A DNA stretch of 64,000 nt from Mesostigma viride (lineage: Eukaryota > Streptophyta > Mesostigmatophyceae > Mesostigmatales > Mesostigmataceae): NCBI GenBank assembly GCA_009746045.1, contig RPFO01000065.1:1848924-1912923 (forward strand), in the 5' to 3' direction. Below are positions 19,696-31,500 of this stretch, one piece after another; the first letter of the stretch is position 1, and every line of letters begins with the position of its first letter. The notes under the pieces are model-generated. The model saw only the letters and a list, made by a program, of their open reading frames with translations. It made no database searches and was not told the origin of the DNA. The position numbers and the translations under genes are program-made.

Positions 19696-19782
19696 CTTGC
19701 GCCTGCAAGCTGGCTCATGTACAAGCTGGTGAGATTGACAATGGCCAGTTGAGGTCTCAATTTCTTGTCAGTGACAAGGATA

Positions 19783-19925
19783 ATTAATGAATTAATTCAT
19801 TAGTTAATTAGTTAGTTAAGAATATACCTCCGTGGGGAGGATATGTAACATTTATCCCTGAGAAGGGGCATATGGTTTTTAATACATTCTAGGCGACAAC
19901 CTGCAGGTGGTGGGTGTAAACTGCC
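19783..19925 (-). mobile_element. Diverged family-B-like LINE 3' end
   Basis: A degenerate TTAA/TTAG tract is followed by a sequence matching the family-B 3' end with many substitutions (ctccgtggggaggatatgtaac, ccctgagaaggggcatatgg). It lies about 140 bp after the CFAP251 stop. Confidence 0.65.
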
Positions 19926-19995
19926 ACCTACTCGGGGTGCACAGCTGACGTGCACCTGCACCGCCACGTATTCCAGCAACTATGCAAAGTTGCGC

Positions 19996-20057
19996 ATTCC
20001 ATCCCATGTTCCCCTCCCACTGAGGACTTATGCTCACGTGACGCAGTCACGTGTCTA
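19996..20057 (+). mobile_element. 3' terminal fragment of family-A LINE
   Basis: About 60 bp identical to the reverse complement of 21340-21401, the 3' UTR end of the family-A LINE, including the palindromic stretch CACGTGACGCAGTCACGTG. The DNA transposon copy at 20061 starts immediately after it. Confidence 0.75.
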
Positions 20058-20060
20058 TTG

Positions 20061-20497
20061 ACCCGTGTTTTTTTACAACGCGATGTATCGCGTTGTAGGG
20101 TAAGAACGTGATGTATCGCGTTGTAATCTGACACGTGGCAGACACAGTAGATACGCGATTTTCGGTCTGAAACTCGGTGGACGGCATCCCGTAGAACTCA
20201 AGAAAAAATCCTGGTATTTTTTGGATTTTTTTTGTGACAGCTGCAAACAAATATGTACCACTGAGATCAGGCATTTTCGCGGGACGAAGGTGAAGACGAC
20301 GGCGATGGCGGCAGGTAGATCTCGCCAGTTTTCGCGCGAATTTCAGTGGCTGTTGGGTGGCACGACCATGATGATGCGTTCAAAGGTTGATAATTAGGTT
20401 TCTACGAGTTTGTTGAGGTACTGGGGCAAAGGAAACGTAGATTTTTCCAGTTTCTCACCCAACTTTCATGCGGAAACCCTGGAAACCGGCATACACA
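20061..20497. mobile_element. Second copy of the palindrome-ended DNA transposon, right part missing
   Basis: Aligns with 3406-3857 at high identity. It includes the ACCCGTGTTTTTTT end, two palindromes around ACAACGCGATGTATCGCGTTGT and the conserved internal stretch ending ctggaaaccggcataca. The right inverted end is absent. Confidence 0.75.
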
Positions 20498-21252
20498 TTA
20501 TTACGGCAAGACTCGGTTCTGCTGTGGCACCATGCTTGGCCGGTATTTCCATGGTGTTTCGACATGTTTATTCATTCCGAATGCCTGGACTCTCGCAACA
20601 GCTTCGCAACCTGACCCCCAAGGGACCAGGAAAATGGGGTCAGATAGGGAAAAAATAACGGCTAAACCGAGATTTGTGCAGACTTTTATTGGGTAGCTCC
20701 GGGCATGATGGTGCCTGCAAATAGCGTAAGGCGTGACCGTGGCTATTGCTACGGTATGCTGTATTTTCCTGGAAATGGCCTCTGCCACCGGATCAGTAGT
20801 GCTTGCAGGCGTAAGTATATCGTGGTTGACTCAACTAATGTGGTTGCACTACGTGCCCCGTGTACTCGGTCGCCTACTCCCATGACAGTGTCACGCATAG
20901 CTGCGGTGTCTTGAGCCGATAATTCCACACGTGCCTGCCTCTCACCTCAATGCAAGCCATGAGTGCTGGTGGTGGAGTGGGCGCCCGTGCATGGGGCATC
21001 CCCCTCTTCTGACGAGCTAACTTCTCCTAGCAACGGACTAAGTGCAAAGCTATCAAACGGTGGGGTGCTAAATACTCGTGTCTGTCTAAGGCTAGCCCTA
21101 CGTGGCATACCCTAGGTGCCCCTAGTGCAATGTTGGGAAGACAAGGGCTCCCTAGTGCAAGTGAACGGGAAAACACGAGCCCCTGGGCAAGCAAGCAGAT
21201 ACTAGGTATAAATTGAAAAGTATAATTCTATACTACATCAGAGTGCAAAGCA
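20498..21252. other. Intergenic, nothing recognised
   Basis: No gene, RNA or clear repeat is supported. It ends at the target-site duplication of the family-A LINE. Confidence 0.4.
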
Positions 21253-21612
21253 CCCAATAAAACATTAATTAATTAATTAATTAATTAATAGATTAATTAA
21301 TAAATAGATTAATTAATTAATTAATTAATTAATTGATTAATAGACACGTGACTGCGTCACGTGAGCATAAGTCCTCAGTGGGAGGGGAACATGGGATGGA
21401 ATGGATGGTGTAAGCTATCTAGGTCCTAGTTACAGGGTTGTGGGCACCACGGCCCGAATCGCTATGAATGCCATACGCGGTCACACGCGGTGCCCCCACA
21501 GACTTGGGGGTGGTCTCCTTCATCACCATTTGCCATCTATCCTTGCGTACCATCTGCTTCCATACTACAGGTCTACAAACCTGGAGGCTGCCCGGGTGTG
21601 AGCCCGTCACGT

Positions 21613-23438
21613 CTAGTGTAGCACGTCATGTCCATGCCGCTCGAGTCTATCACGAAAAGTCCACGGGTGGCGGCCCTGCCGCGCGCGGCCTGGGGCACGC
21701 CAGGTGAGGACATATCGCCCAGGTCGGGCGAGCTTGGCACCAGCTAGTCTATCTGATGTGTCTACCTGATCTGTGCGGGCCAGGTGCCCGGCTAGGCCCA
21801 GGCGCCTGTGCCTAAGAATGTGGGAAACATTAATTAATTAATCAATTAATTAATTAATTAATTAATTAATTAATTAATTAGGAACATCACTCCGTTGGGA
21901 GTATCTGTAGCACATAGCCCAGAGAAGGGGCATATGGCCAATCATACATTCTAAGCTACTTCCTGCAAGGGTGTAAACAACACTTGCTCTAGGTGCCCTA
22001 GGGCACCTGCACCACCCAGAGTCTCGGGCAACTCCCAGCTAAGGGGAGCCCGTCATAGGTGGGGAAGATCATCATAGCTATACAAAAGCTAGAGCGTGGC
22101 TTCTCAGCAGAGAGCAGCTCTCTGCATGGGCACAGCTTAACTACATAAAGCTAGGCATCATCTGGAGTGTGGCACATCATAGGCACGCATGTACATTGTT
22201 AAAGAAGGCGCGTGGCTTAGCTGGTATATAGTGCCTGTAGGAGGCGTACATGTACATGGCCACGGTCTATCTATTCTACACTACTACTGCTGTATTCCCC
22301 TAAGCTGGGGCGTCTGGAGTCGCTGGGGCCGCGGGGGTCGCCTGCCGGGGCTTGTGGCCGACGTAGATGGGAAACATAGGGCAAATCAGCGTACAAATCC
22401 TCATTACTACTATGCAAACCAAAGGGAATGTTAAGGGCCTTGCGCAGCATCTTGGTGACGTTGCCGTCGAGTCGTTGCTCCAGCTCCTGCGTCAGTGTCC
22501 AGGTCTCGGCACCGTAGGTCAGGATCGTCAGAATGACGACCTTGAAGAGGTCACGCTTGACGATCCGGGGTAGGGCGGGGTTGCTCCACCAGCGGTGGTG
22601 GTCATGGAGTTGCGCCCACGCCATGCCAATCCGTGTCGTCAGGTCGTCCTCGCAGACTGCCGGGAAGCCAACTGCCGAGCAGCTTGAAGCGGCCTGAAGC
22701 AGGGTTGTTAGTTGACCTCGGTGTCGTCTAAGAGGCGGAGTGTGGGTGGGGGCCCTGCCATGCCTAAGGCCAGGGCCTCCGTTTTGGGGCTGATTTCTAG
22801 ACCAACCGCCCGAGCCTCGAGCGCCAGGCAGTCCAGCCAAAGTTGGGCAGACTCCGGCTTCTCGATGAGGCTGCGTGATGTCGTCGGCATAAATGAGGTC
22901 AGCTAGTAAATTCTGCTTGTTAGTCAGCCCCCCTTCCCCAAGCTCGTTCGTGATCGCTAGGCCAGGGGCACGGCCTGCAATGCTAGCAAAGCGAGCACGT
23001 GCCTGGCGCATAACATAATCCACTAGAATTATAAACAGGTACGGCGACAGGACGCAACCCTGCCAGACGCCGGTCTGCAGTGGACATGGCGGGGTAAAGC
23101 CGTGTTGAGTGCGCACCGGAGTGGTCGACATCTCATACAGCGTGCGGATGACGGTAATCAGGGGAGTGGGGACGCGAGCGCGAGCAAGGACAGCCCATAG
23201 AGCGTCCCAGAGGACAGAATCAAAAGCCTTGATGAAGACGACGAAGATTAGGATGGTTGGAAACTCACCAGGTTGCAGGAGAGCCATTTCCTCGAAGAGG
23301 CGGCGCACGACGAAGATGGCCATGACGGTGTTGCGCCCAGGACGAAAGTCCATTTGACTTTCCCCTAGGTGACGGTCGAGAGCAGAACGAAGGCGGTGGA
23401 TCATGCGCATGAACAACTTGAGTGCGGCGCTCTGGATG
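21613..23438 (-). pseudogene. Non-LTR reverse transcriptase (ORF2 fragment), disrupted
   Basis: Reverse transcriptase of a LINE; no endonuclease domain remains. Visible RT blocks are FRPGRNTVMAIFVVRRLFEE, the motif-A region FVVFIKAFDSV (expected FxDFxKAFDxV, so the catalytic Asp appears replaced by Val), TGVWQGCVLSPYLF and LIYADDI. The frame shifts just after YADDI (near 22890) and returns near 22700. The conserved tail YGAETWTLTQELEQRLDG follows. The nested insertion at 21829-22368 splits the C-terminal region, and a TAG at 21613-21615 ends the resumed frame. This copy is dead. Confidence 0.85.
21829..22368 (-). mobile_element. Family-B LINE copy nested in the family-A ORF2
   Basis: Contains the last about 25 codons of the family-B ORF1 (ending before TAG near 22300), the 3' UTR and a (TTAA)n tail, all matching 557-1070. 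The flanking duplication TGGGAAACAT lies at 21819-21828 and 22368-22377, with 1-2 bases shared with the element end. It is younger than the surrounding family-A copy. Confidence 0.85.
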
Positions 23439-23451
23439 CCCAATAAAACAT

Positions 23452-25225
23452 AAACAAAGGTATATACAATAGTATTTATAATATTACTATAGCCTCAGAG
23501 GTAAGACTTGCTACCCTAAAGGCTCGGCTAACATATCTGCTGTGAGAAAGCAATGGTCACTTATGACTGCCTAGTGTCACTGTATCTAGATGCCAGGCTG
23601 ATTGCCAAGCTAGGTGCATGCCTGAGTTGCTCAGCATACTAACTACTTCAAAGCTATAGGTGCATGCCTATATGTTGCTCAGCACTGTTGCTTAGCACAA
23701 CTACTTCCAAGCTAGGTGCATGCATGCCCATGTCTATTAATTGCCCCCCCTTACAGCTTAGAATTATTATTAGTTCCTAGTGGTCAGTCAGTGTGTCCAT
23801 GTAGCCATGTCGAGTTTATCAAGTAACATAATGACCTATTATTTCTAAACCACAAACATAGTAACATTCGGTGAAACACTGCTAGGCAGTCATGCCTCAC
23901 CCACCACTTCACGGTAGATATACATAACACGCCTTAGCCGGACTGCATGCCAGCAGAGTTCTAGGCGAAACGGGAGTCGCTCAAGCCGACCTTGCTAGGC
24001 GGAAGCCGACGGATTGACCACAGAACAACACGACTCTTTCCCTTTAGGTGCTCCACGCACAAGTTAGGAGAGCCAAAACCACCACATAGGATAGAAACAA
24101 CATTGCAAAGCACATTATGCTTTCCACAATCACAACATAACTGCAAGCTCTACGCAGGCGTTGATGATAAAAGAAAAGGTAAAACAAACGTGACGTGCTG
24201 AAAATCTGATTGCGGATTGAAACCTGATATTGCGTGACAGAAAAAAAGAAACTGCGTACCTACTGTTATGTCGCCTTGATGTTGCTGGCGGCTTTGTAAA
24301 ATGGAGACGGCTGCTTGCAGGGGTGACGGCCTGTGTTGTAGCCCACGCTACCCCTACCAACTGTCGCCTATTCCAGTGGCAACGGCCACCTCGTAGCTCA
24401 CGCCGCACTGGTTGTGCTGCATGCCTGACCAGGCCCCAAACGGCCTCTATACTGCGCGGCCTTAACCTCCCATTACCAGTGTCGCGTCCCCAGACTGTGG
24501 GACTGCGAAAGATCTAGCCAAAGCATATAGAATACAATTCAGCCCCCTGCCCGGCGCGATATGCACGGGAAACACATGCACGCTTTTCACGTAGCTGCTC
24601 AACGGGCAGAAACTGAGTCGTCCTTTACACGTCTAACTAAGCATGCCAAGCCTAATTAGGAATGATTGATCACGCCGGCCAATTCTTAGCACTCAGCGGG
24701 TACATATATTCAAGGGGTTGCCCTTTACACAAAATATCGTTTATTCAACATGCAAGAGGACGAGACCTTCGCCCTTGGACCAATTTCACCTAGGCTGTAC
24801 TACCAGGCTGGCACGCTGGTAAGCAGGCGCGCTGACGTGAGTGCCGACCTTCAAGAGACTGCTGAAACGACACTCAAAAGATTCCGTCTGACGAATAGGG
24901 CCGTCCTGGCCCCTAGAAGATCTTGTACTTCAACCTAGGCCCAAAATAATTAGTCCAAATCACACAAACTGTCATAATTCCATTAAAAAAGTCCTGAACA
25001 AAGGACAATTCCCAAAGAAGTCCCGAAATGAGTCCTTAAGTCCTGCGGACTATGAAAACAAGCCAAATACACCATTTATTTCATTGCTGCGCCCGTTCAA
25101 AGGCTGGGCCGCAACAGTGCACAGGAGTACTAACGCACGGACCTACGCGATATTCTGATATCGCTGAAAGTAGGCAGGTTGACCACGGCTGGAATCACAG
25201 CTGGGAGGTATATTGGGATAATAAA
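23452..25225. other. Intergenic; one weak candidate first exon
   Basis: AT-rich and mostly featureless. At 24750 an ATG opens a 23-codon frame that ends exactly at a GTAAGC donor-like site (24819), with a TATA-like ACATATATTC about 45 bp upstream. No downstream exon is recognised, so it is not called as a gene. Confidence 0.3.
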
Positions 25226-25540
25226 CTAGCCACTGTGGCAGTCCGTTGCAAAAATGCTGCTTGTCTGGTATTGCCAACGCTTGCCAACAGTCCAGTTCTT
25301 GGACTCCAAAAATGACTGGCCCAGTACGCCGTGGACATTGATTGTAGGCTTGAAGTCCTTCAGTCTCAAATTCAGGAAATTCTTGCCAGGTCCTTTGCCC
25401 GTCTCCCAGAAGCTTGCGCGCACCACCTCCACATCGACGGTGGCCACATCGGGGATGGTGACACTCACACGAGTCTTCTTGCGGGTGATGGTCACCCCGG
25501 ACGGCAACGTCTGAATTCCTCGTCGCCCATGATGAGGCTT
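25226..25540 (-). CDS. Terminal exon of the modular gene (root-cap-like C-terminus)
   Basis: 315 nt, phase 0, acceptor ATGCAG. It encodes VEVVRASFWETGKGPGKNFL, then INVHGVLGQSF and a final TSSIFATDC, the hallmark end of the root-cap-type domain (GVLGQ... and terminal FxxxDC, from family knowledge). Stop TAG at 25226-25228. Intron 25541-27042 could hide another exon, but the phases already match. Confidence 0.8.
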   Translation of the reverse strand, partial: KPHHGRRGIQTLPSGVTITRKKTRVSVTIPDVATVDVEVVRASFWETGKGPGKNFLNLRLKDFKPTINVHGVLGQSFLESKNWTVGKRWQYQTSSIFATDCHSG

Positions 25541-28500
25541 CTGCATGTATCAGCACACAGCCCAGATGCACCCATACGCACAACCATGTACAAGAAAGGA
25601 GGATGGGCTTGATCAGGGAAGGGGACAGGACAACAAGAGCGAAGGGCACAAAACGAAGACCCAATAAGGCTAGCTGGCTATAATGATATAGTGATTATTA
25701 CATTGAGGGCCTAACCTGATCAAGCCCTGCCAGCAGGACAATGTGCAAGGTGGTGACGTGAATATTATTTAATTAACTAAGGTGGTGACGTGTATATTTA
25801 TTAATTAATGAAGGTGGTGACGTGCTATCAGTAAGTAAGCGCGTGACAGTGAACATGCACTGAAGGCATGCCACAGAGTACCCGATGAGGTACTTTTCTA
25901 CGCAGATACTCAATCACCCGCGAAGGCAAGGTGCTATCAGTAATATCCTCTCATCTACGGTTGATGCATCAAGTCATGCAAGAGATGATGGGCAAGGTGG
26001 CAGCACGTATGTACACGCGTGGGCAGATAATCCATTTAGTGAGGCAACCTTGCTTAGGCTGTTCTGTCTCGTACGTTGACACACAAATTCATTTATTACA
26101 GGGATTCCTAGTGCAAAGCAGTAGTCTAGCTGGAATATGCTAACAGGTTGCCTTGAGCGCCCACCCTTTTGGGGACGACCCACATTAAAAGAAGGAAAAG
26201 TACATGGATTAAATTACCATGTGTGATTAGGATGGATTTCTAAGCTTATCAATATACACATATCAATATCATTTATGACGCAGTTACCTTGCAGTTACGT
26301 GTAAATGCATTAATAAATAAAATTAATGTAATATATTGATATTAACTTAATGCATTAAATCAATATTACATTCTATGATTACATTCTATGATTATCATTG
26401 TTTGATGTATGAATGTTGACTTAAAAGCCTACTTCAGGGCAAGTAGTTCTAGATTTGGTAAAGAAAAGTACTTTAGATAACTAGCTGATGTCTATTCACC
26501 ATGCCGTACTATATGACCAGGAGACATGCAACGGATGTCACTCAGATGGAAAACAGGTCACGGTTCTGGCTAGCTGGGTGGATGCTCAACAAGATAAAGT
26601 TTGTCGATGGACGTTCACACAACTGTCACTTCCACGCTAGTTATGGTTCATAGTCATACGAAGTTTTGTAATGCTAAGCGTATCTGTACATTACAATGCA
26701 AAGCCATGAATAGATGCTACCCTTCCAGCTAGGTAACATATGACAACAAGTGAGACAGACTGTTTACACCCTCTAGTATTGCAGACCATTCCTCTTTCCT
26801 ACAAATTCGATGCACAGCCCTTATTCTAGCCTTCTATCGATGTAAATATTTGAGGAAGTATCAGGTTTCAGGCTGTAGACCTGCCCTGTGCCAAGCATGA
26901 TGCCATGTTTAATGGTTTAGCCAATAGACATGCTCCTCCACTGCTGCAGGATATCCCATGCTATTAACCATCGCAAGCGTCAGAGCAGTTATGTTAGATA
27001 ATACCAGTGAAAATGCCAAGCAAAAAGGGCTTTGTTACTTACCCCATTCACAAGCAAAGTTCCGTATGCTTTGGCAAAACTGGTTCCAGGGGGTGATTCC
27101 GCGCTCACAAGCACTCGGTCGTCACCAGCCAGGATGCCGACCTGGTCTATCCATGTGCGTGCATCGGGCTTGCCAGAAGGTGATGCCGGCACAGGCAAGG
27201 CATATTCTCCATGGGCAGTGCCAGTAAAGCGAGCATTTACTTCAAAAGTTCTATCCACCACGATGCAATAGGTCATGTTAGCTTCGCCATTGAAATCGAA
27301 CTTTTCCCCTTGATGCGTGATGAAGTGAGGGTCAGAGGTAGCTGATGACAGAACCACAAACGCCGATTGGATATTCTCCACGGTCTGCACATCTCCAGCG
27401 TTTACTCCAAAGTAGTTGGCAAGGAATGCACCAAATGCTGCCGAGTTCAAAAGATCTAGAAGGGCGACTCCCTGGGGAATATCGTCCACGTAAACAGTCA
27501 ATGCAACGATGATGCTGGACACACTCTGCATCAGGCCCCGCCTCTGGCCGCTTCTGGATAGCACAGACACCTCAATGGCACATTCGGGGACCACTTGGAC
27601 ATACGCGGCTAGTGCAGATCTAAAAGCCGCCAAGTCTAGCTCTGTGGCGAAGCAGTCTTGAATTACCACCTCAGCAGCGGCTTCAAGTGCCAGGGCTTTG
27701 GGGCACGTCGCCGCCTCCGAGCTGGTGCCTCCGGAGAAAATCGCGTTAAAATCGCATGAAGGACTGATGTTGCCTGCAGACCACCGGATCGCACGTTCGG
27801 TTTATTGAGACATACCGCAGCTATAATAAACAATGGTATTGCCATGTACAAACAGTCAGTTAGTTTATTCTTAGCTAGAGTCTATGTGCATAAAGTCTGT
27901 TAGTTTAGTCTTAGCAAGGAGTCTACTTGTAACTAGAATGTTAAGTCAGTTTAGTCTTAGCAAGCAGACTACTTGTAACTTCCAGGGTCTACAGGCCATG
28001 ATGTAATGGTTAATGGCTACGCCCACCGGCACTTGAAGGAAGGCTCGTGGATGGATTCTTTCTTGCTCACCCACACGCAAAAGCAAACCTTTGCCATCTG
28101 CAGCGCTTCGCGAGGGTGACCCCGAGAGCTTGGGGTCACCTTGCAAAAAGTAATGATCTCCAGTGAGAATGAATCAAAATGACCAAAGGGCACACAATCA
28201 GCCTGCAGCTTTCGGAGATACAAATGCGGTACGTATGGATACATGACCTTACAGTAGCACTATGACCATATTTTCGAAATACAGGGCAAATATGGTGAGC
28301 ATATGTGAAATACGAGGCAGGCACGCAATGAATGCGAGGAAATCAACATCTGTATTCGTAAGTGTATTTCAAACAAACGTGGATCCAGCTGTCTCCGGGC
28401 CGTTTTTCCAGAACTCAACTTTTTATCCAGACTAGCTGGGCTATATACCTTTACAGAATTTCAACATGAACTACTAAATACCATTGCTAACAGTCTGGTG

Positions 28501-31500
28501 CTACTAGTCAGACTGAGGAAATGATGATAGGCAAAAGGAAGACAGCGACACAAGCAAAACCAAAAACAGGAGCGACCCTTGCAAAGAAAACCCTCGGCTG
28601 GTTAACATACCCAACCAAGCTACGGGTGAGACGGCATGCCGCAGGTCCAGCCAGTGCTGCTGCCTAAGGAAAGTCAAATGTGCACTGCACACTTGCATGC
28701 GTAACTACCATATATATAGAACCGATGACTGTTCTTATGGCCTCTGGAATCAGTGTTGGGAGCAGTACTGCGGTTTTTCAGTGCCGAGGCACTGATGAAT
28801 CATGAATATGCAGTAGCACCAGACAGAACTGCTGTGCATCATTTAGATGAACGCGGATCAGTGAGCTTCTGGTCTTCCCAAGATGTGATGAATGGAGCCA
28901 TGGTTTCAACCAGCGGCTTTTAACCTTTACCACAGTTGCCTCACTACCCTGTGGTCACTAGCCTGAGGCGGCAGCACCCACGGACGGTGTTGGGAAAAGA
29001 CGCTTGGCCACTGCTGTGTCCGAGCCTTTCTAGGTCTCACCATTGCTGCCAGGCCTTGCACGCCTTGGCAGGTCCGCCACTGTCAATTTCCTTGGTTGCA
29101 TCAATCCAGGACGTCTGTCCTTCCATGAATGACAGTAACGCTCTGGATTTATCCGTCATGACAAGTACCCGTCCATCCCAGGCCTGCAGGACTGCCAGTC
29201 CTGAAGTCCTGTGACATTCTTGGTACCATCAACCAATATTGACCACAGTACCTCCTAGTGACAGTCGGTCCTGTGACACGTAACGTGTGATGGTTCACCC
29301 AACACTGCCACGTGCCCTGTCCCTCACGTGTCCTTAGTCCTGGTACTGCTGTAGCGTCCGGCGGCATTACTTCGGGACTTGATAACTCTCAAGTTCCTTG
29401 TCCAAATGAGGCGTTTAGCACGGCGTTGGAAAGGCCACTTCAAGTATGATATGCTTAGCATATTGCATCACCAATATGCTAACTCCAACCCTTTCTTGTT
29501 TTGGAGCTGCAAGCTTCACACCATGACCAACCCATTCCTTGCTGCCTTGTGAAATGGACATCTGGTTACCCTGGACTTATAATAAGCCTCATGAGCACCC
29601 CTTTTGCCACCTTAATGGTATCCTTCTTAGGGATCTATGGTTCAACCCTGCCATCTGATCATTAACTTGACCTGCAGGTCATCCCCAACCCTTTCTTTTG
29701 CAACTGTACCTTGGCGTGGGCTTAAAGGAGGATATTGAATATTCCTTAGGCAACATATCCTGGATATCTGAATGAGAGGCCCTGACTACAGGAAACGTAT
29801 TACAGTGAGTTCCTGGTCTTCCCAGTTATCACTGGCGCCCGTTTCATGGCGGTCCAGGCATCATCCATCCAAATGTTCACCAATGGAAACCACTTCAACA
29901 CCACTGTGCCACTGCTTGATGGGGAGCCCATGTCATCACTGGGTGTTAAAGCCCAGGAGTCATACATACCAGGCTGTGGCTCAACTAGGGAATCGAACCC
30001 TACCCCAGAATCCCCAGGTTAAACTTAACCTGGTCACATGACAGACAACAAGAGAGATTGGCATACAACATGATTATGTTTTATTATAGAATATCCACCA
30101 AAACCAATGTTGAGTGTTCCCAGTGGACCAGCCTGCACCAGCAAGGCCCAACTGTCAGGTTACAACACCATAATATCCAAGGTTGTCACTTATTCACAGC
30201 TAAAGAAAACTAAACAAGAGAGATATATACAAACAACCTGGAAGAACTCTCAACATGGCCTGCCCTGTCATGGCCTAACTGCCCGAGGCCAAAGGCATCC
30301 CACTGTGCTAATCCTTTACAGGAAGAGCTTGCTCCTGTTGAGCCTTCTACCTGCTTGGTGACAGGTAGGCTACCTGTTGCCCTCCCCCCTGGGGACAACA
30401 GCACTGGTCAGCCACCAACTGGCAAAGGCTGGACTTCAAGTCCCACCAGAAAAGGGGTACATGAGCCCTTTGAGCACAGGGTATTGTAGCTCAGCCTTGC
30501 TCTCCAGCTTGGTGAGGGCGTCTGCTGGGTTGTCAACACCAGGCACATGTTCAAGATGAGCAAGGTAAGACATCTCCTTCAGCAACAAATAATCCAGATC
30601 CCTGCTCCTGGCGAGCTGTCTGTGCACAAACTGCACCATGCCCATGCTGTCTGTCTTGACCAGTGTGTGCAGCTGCAAGCTACAGGAAGCTACCTGACAG
30701 AGCTGGTAGAATAACTCCCTGAGGTAAAGAGCAGTGTGTAGCCCCTCACATATTGCCCTGCACTCAGCAATGTCACTGCTGGGCGTCACCCTGTTCTGTA
30801 ACCTACTGTACCAGCTGACCAGAGAAGTGTGCTCCTGTTGTAGTGTAATGAGTGCTGCTGCCCTACCCCTGACATCCGTCACCTTCCTGCTGTCCATGGA
30901 ACTGTCCACAAAAAGCACCATGTTGAGTGGTTTGTACAAGTCCACAGCTGCCAGTATGAGTGGAGGTGAGCTCCTGACAGACTCAACCACCTGCTCTGCC
31001 CCTACCTCAACCAGCTGAGCATCTGTGAGCCTACTCAGCACCAACAAATCTGGGGCACAAATGCTAGCTAGCCAAGCCAACATTCCCCTGATTGTGGCAC
31101 ACCTGGCCTGGGTAATGGGCTGCTGGAGGGCATCAATGATCTGCTGAGGATAGTTGTTGCCACCCTCCATCTTGATAAACCAAGTACCTGCCCTCTTGAT
31201 CAGCGTGGCCTGCATTCCACAAAACACCATGGGCTCATCCTGCTTCATGTGCTGGACCTTTCCTAACTCAAACCTCTTCTGGATCTTGGACAGTACTGAA
31301 TCCACCCACTCAGGAGGCCCTAAAAGGTGCAGGTCATCTCCATGCAGAGATGCAAACACAGGCAACCCTTCATGAGTACTCTGGAACAAGCAAGGATCAA
31401 CTGGAGACACAGTAAAGCCACAGTGAGTTTTCAGAAACTTTTCCAGGCTCTTTCTCCAGATGATAGGGCTGGACCTGAGACCCTCCAAACCCTTGAGTAT

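Larger units (their letters stand above)
21266..23438 (-). mobile_element. Family-A LINE, 5'-truncated, interrupted by a nested LINE
   Basis: A perfect 13-bp duplication, CCCAATAAAACAT, lies at 21253-21265 and 23439-23451. In sense direction it holds the reverse-transcriptase part of ORF2, a 3' UTR and a (TTAA)n tail at 21266-21345. Family B is inserted at 21829-22368. With that copy removed, the coding sequence continues from LYADLPYVSH into an RT C-terminus-like stretch (HILRHRRLGLAGHLAR). Confidence 0.88.

Noticed and set aside
22271..23443. Template-switch chimera of RT and ORF1 tail
   Set aside because: The TGGGAAACAT duplication and the continuation of RT coding beyond the family-B segment show a nested insertion instead.
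27663..27851. Minus ORF starting MYMAIPLFIIAA as a signal-peptide exon of the root-cap-like protein
   Set aside because: Its possible donor (GTATGT) is in phase 0 and would leave a 42-bp intron out of phase with the acceptor at 27774. The acceptor phase fits the cassette exons exactly.
28504..28698. 64-codon minus ORF repeated at 43387 and 55091
   Set aside because: Lies in duplicated intron sequence; conservation reflects recent segmental duplication and there are no exon boundaries in the cassette phase.
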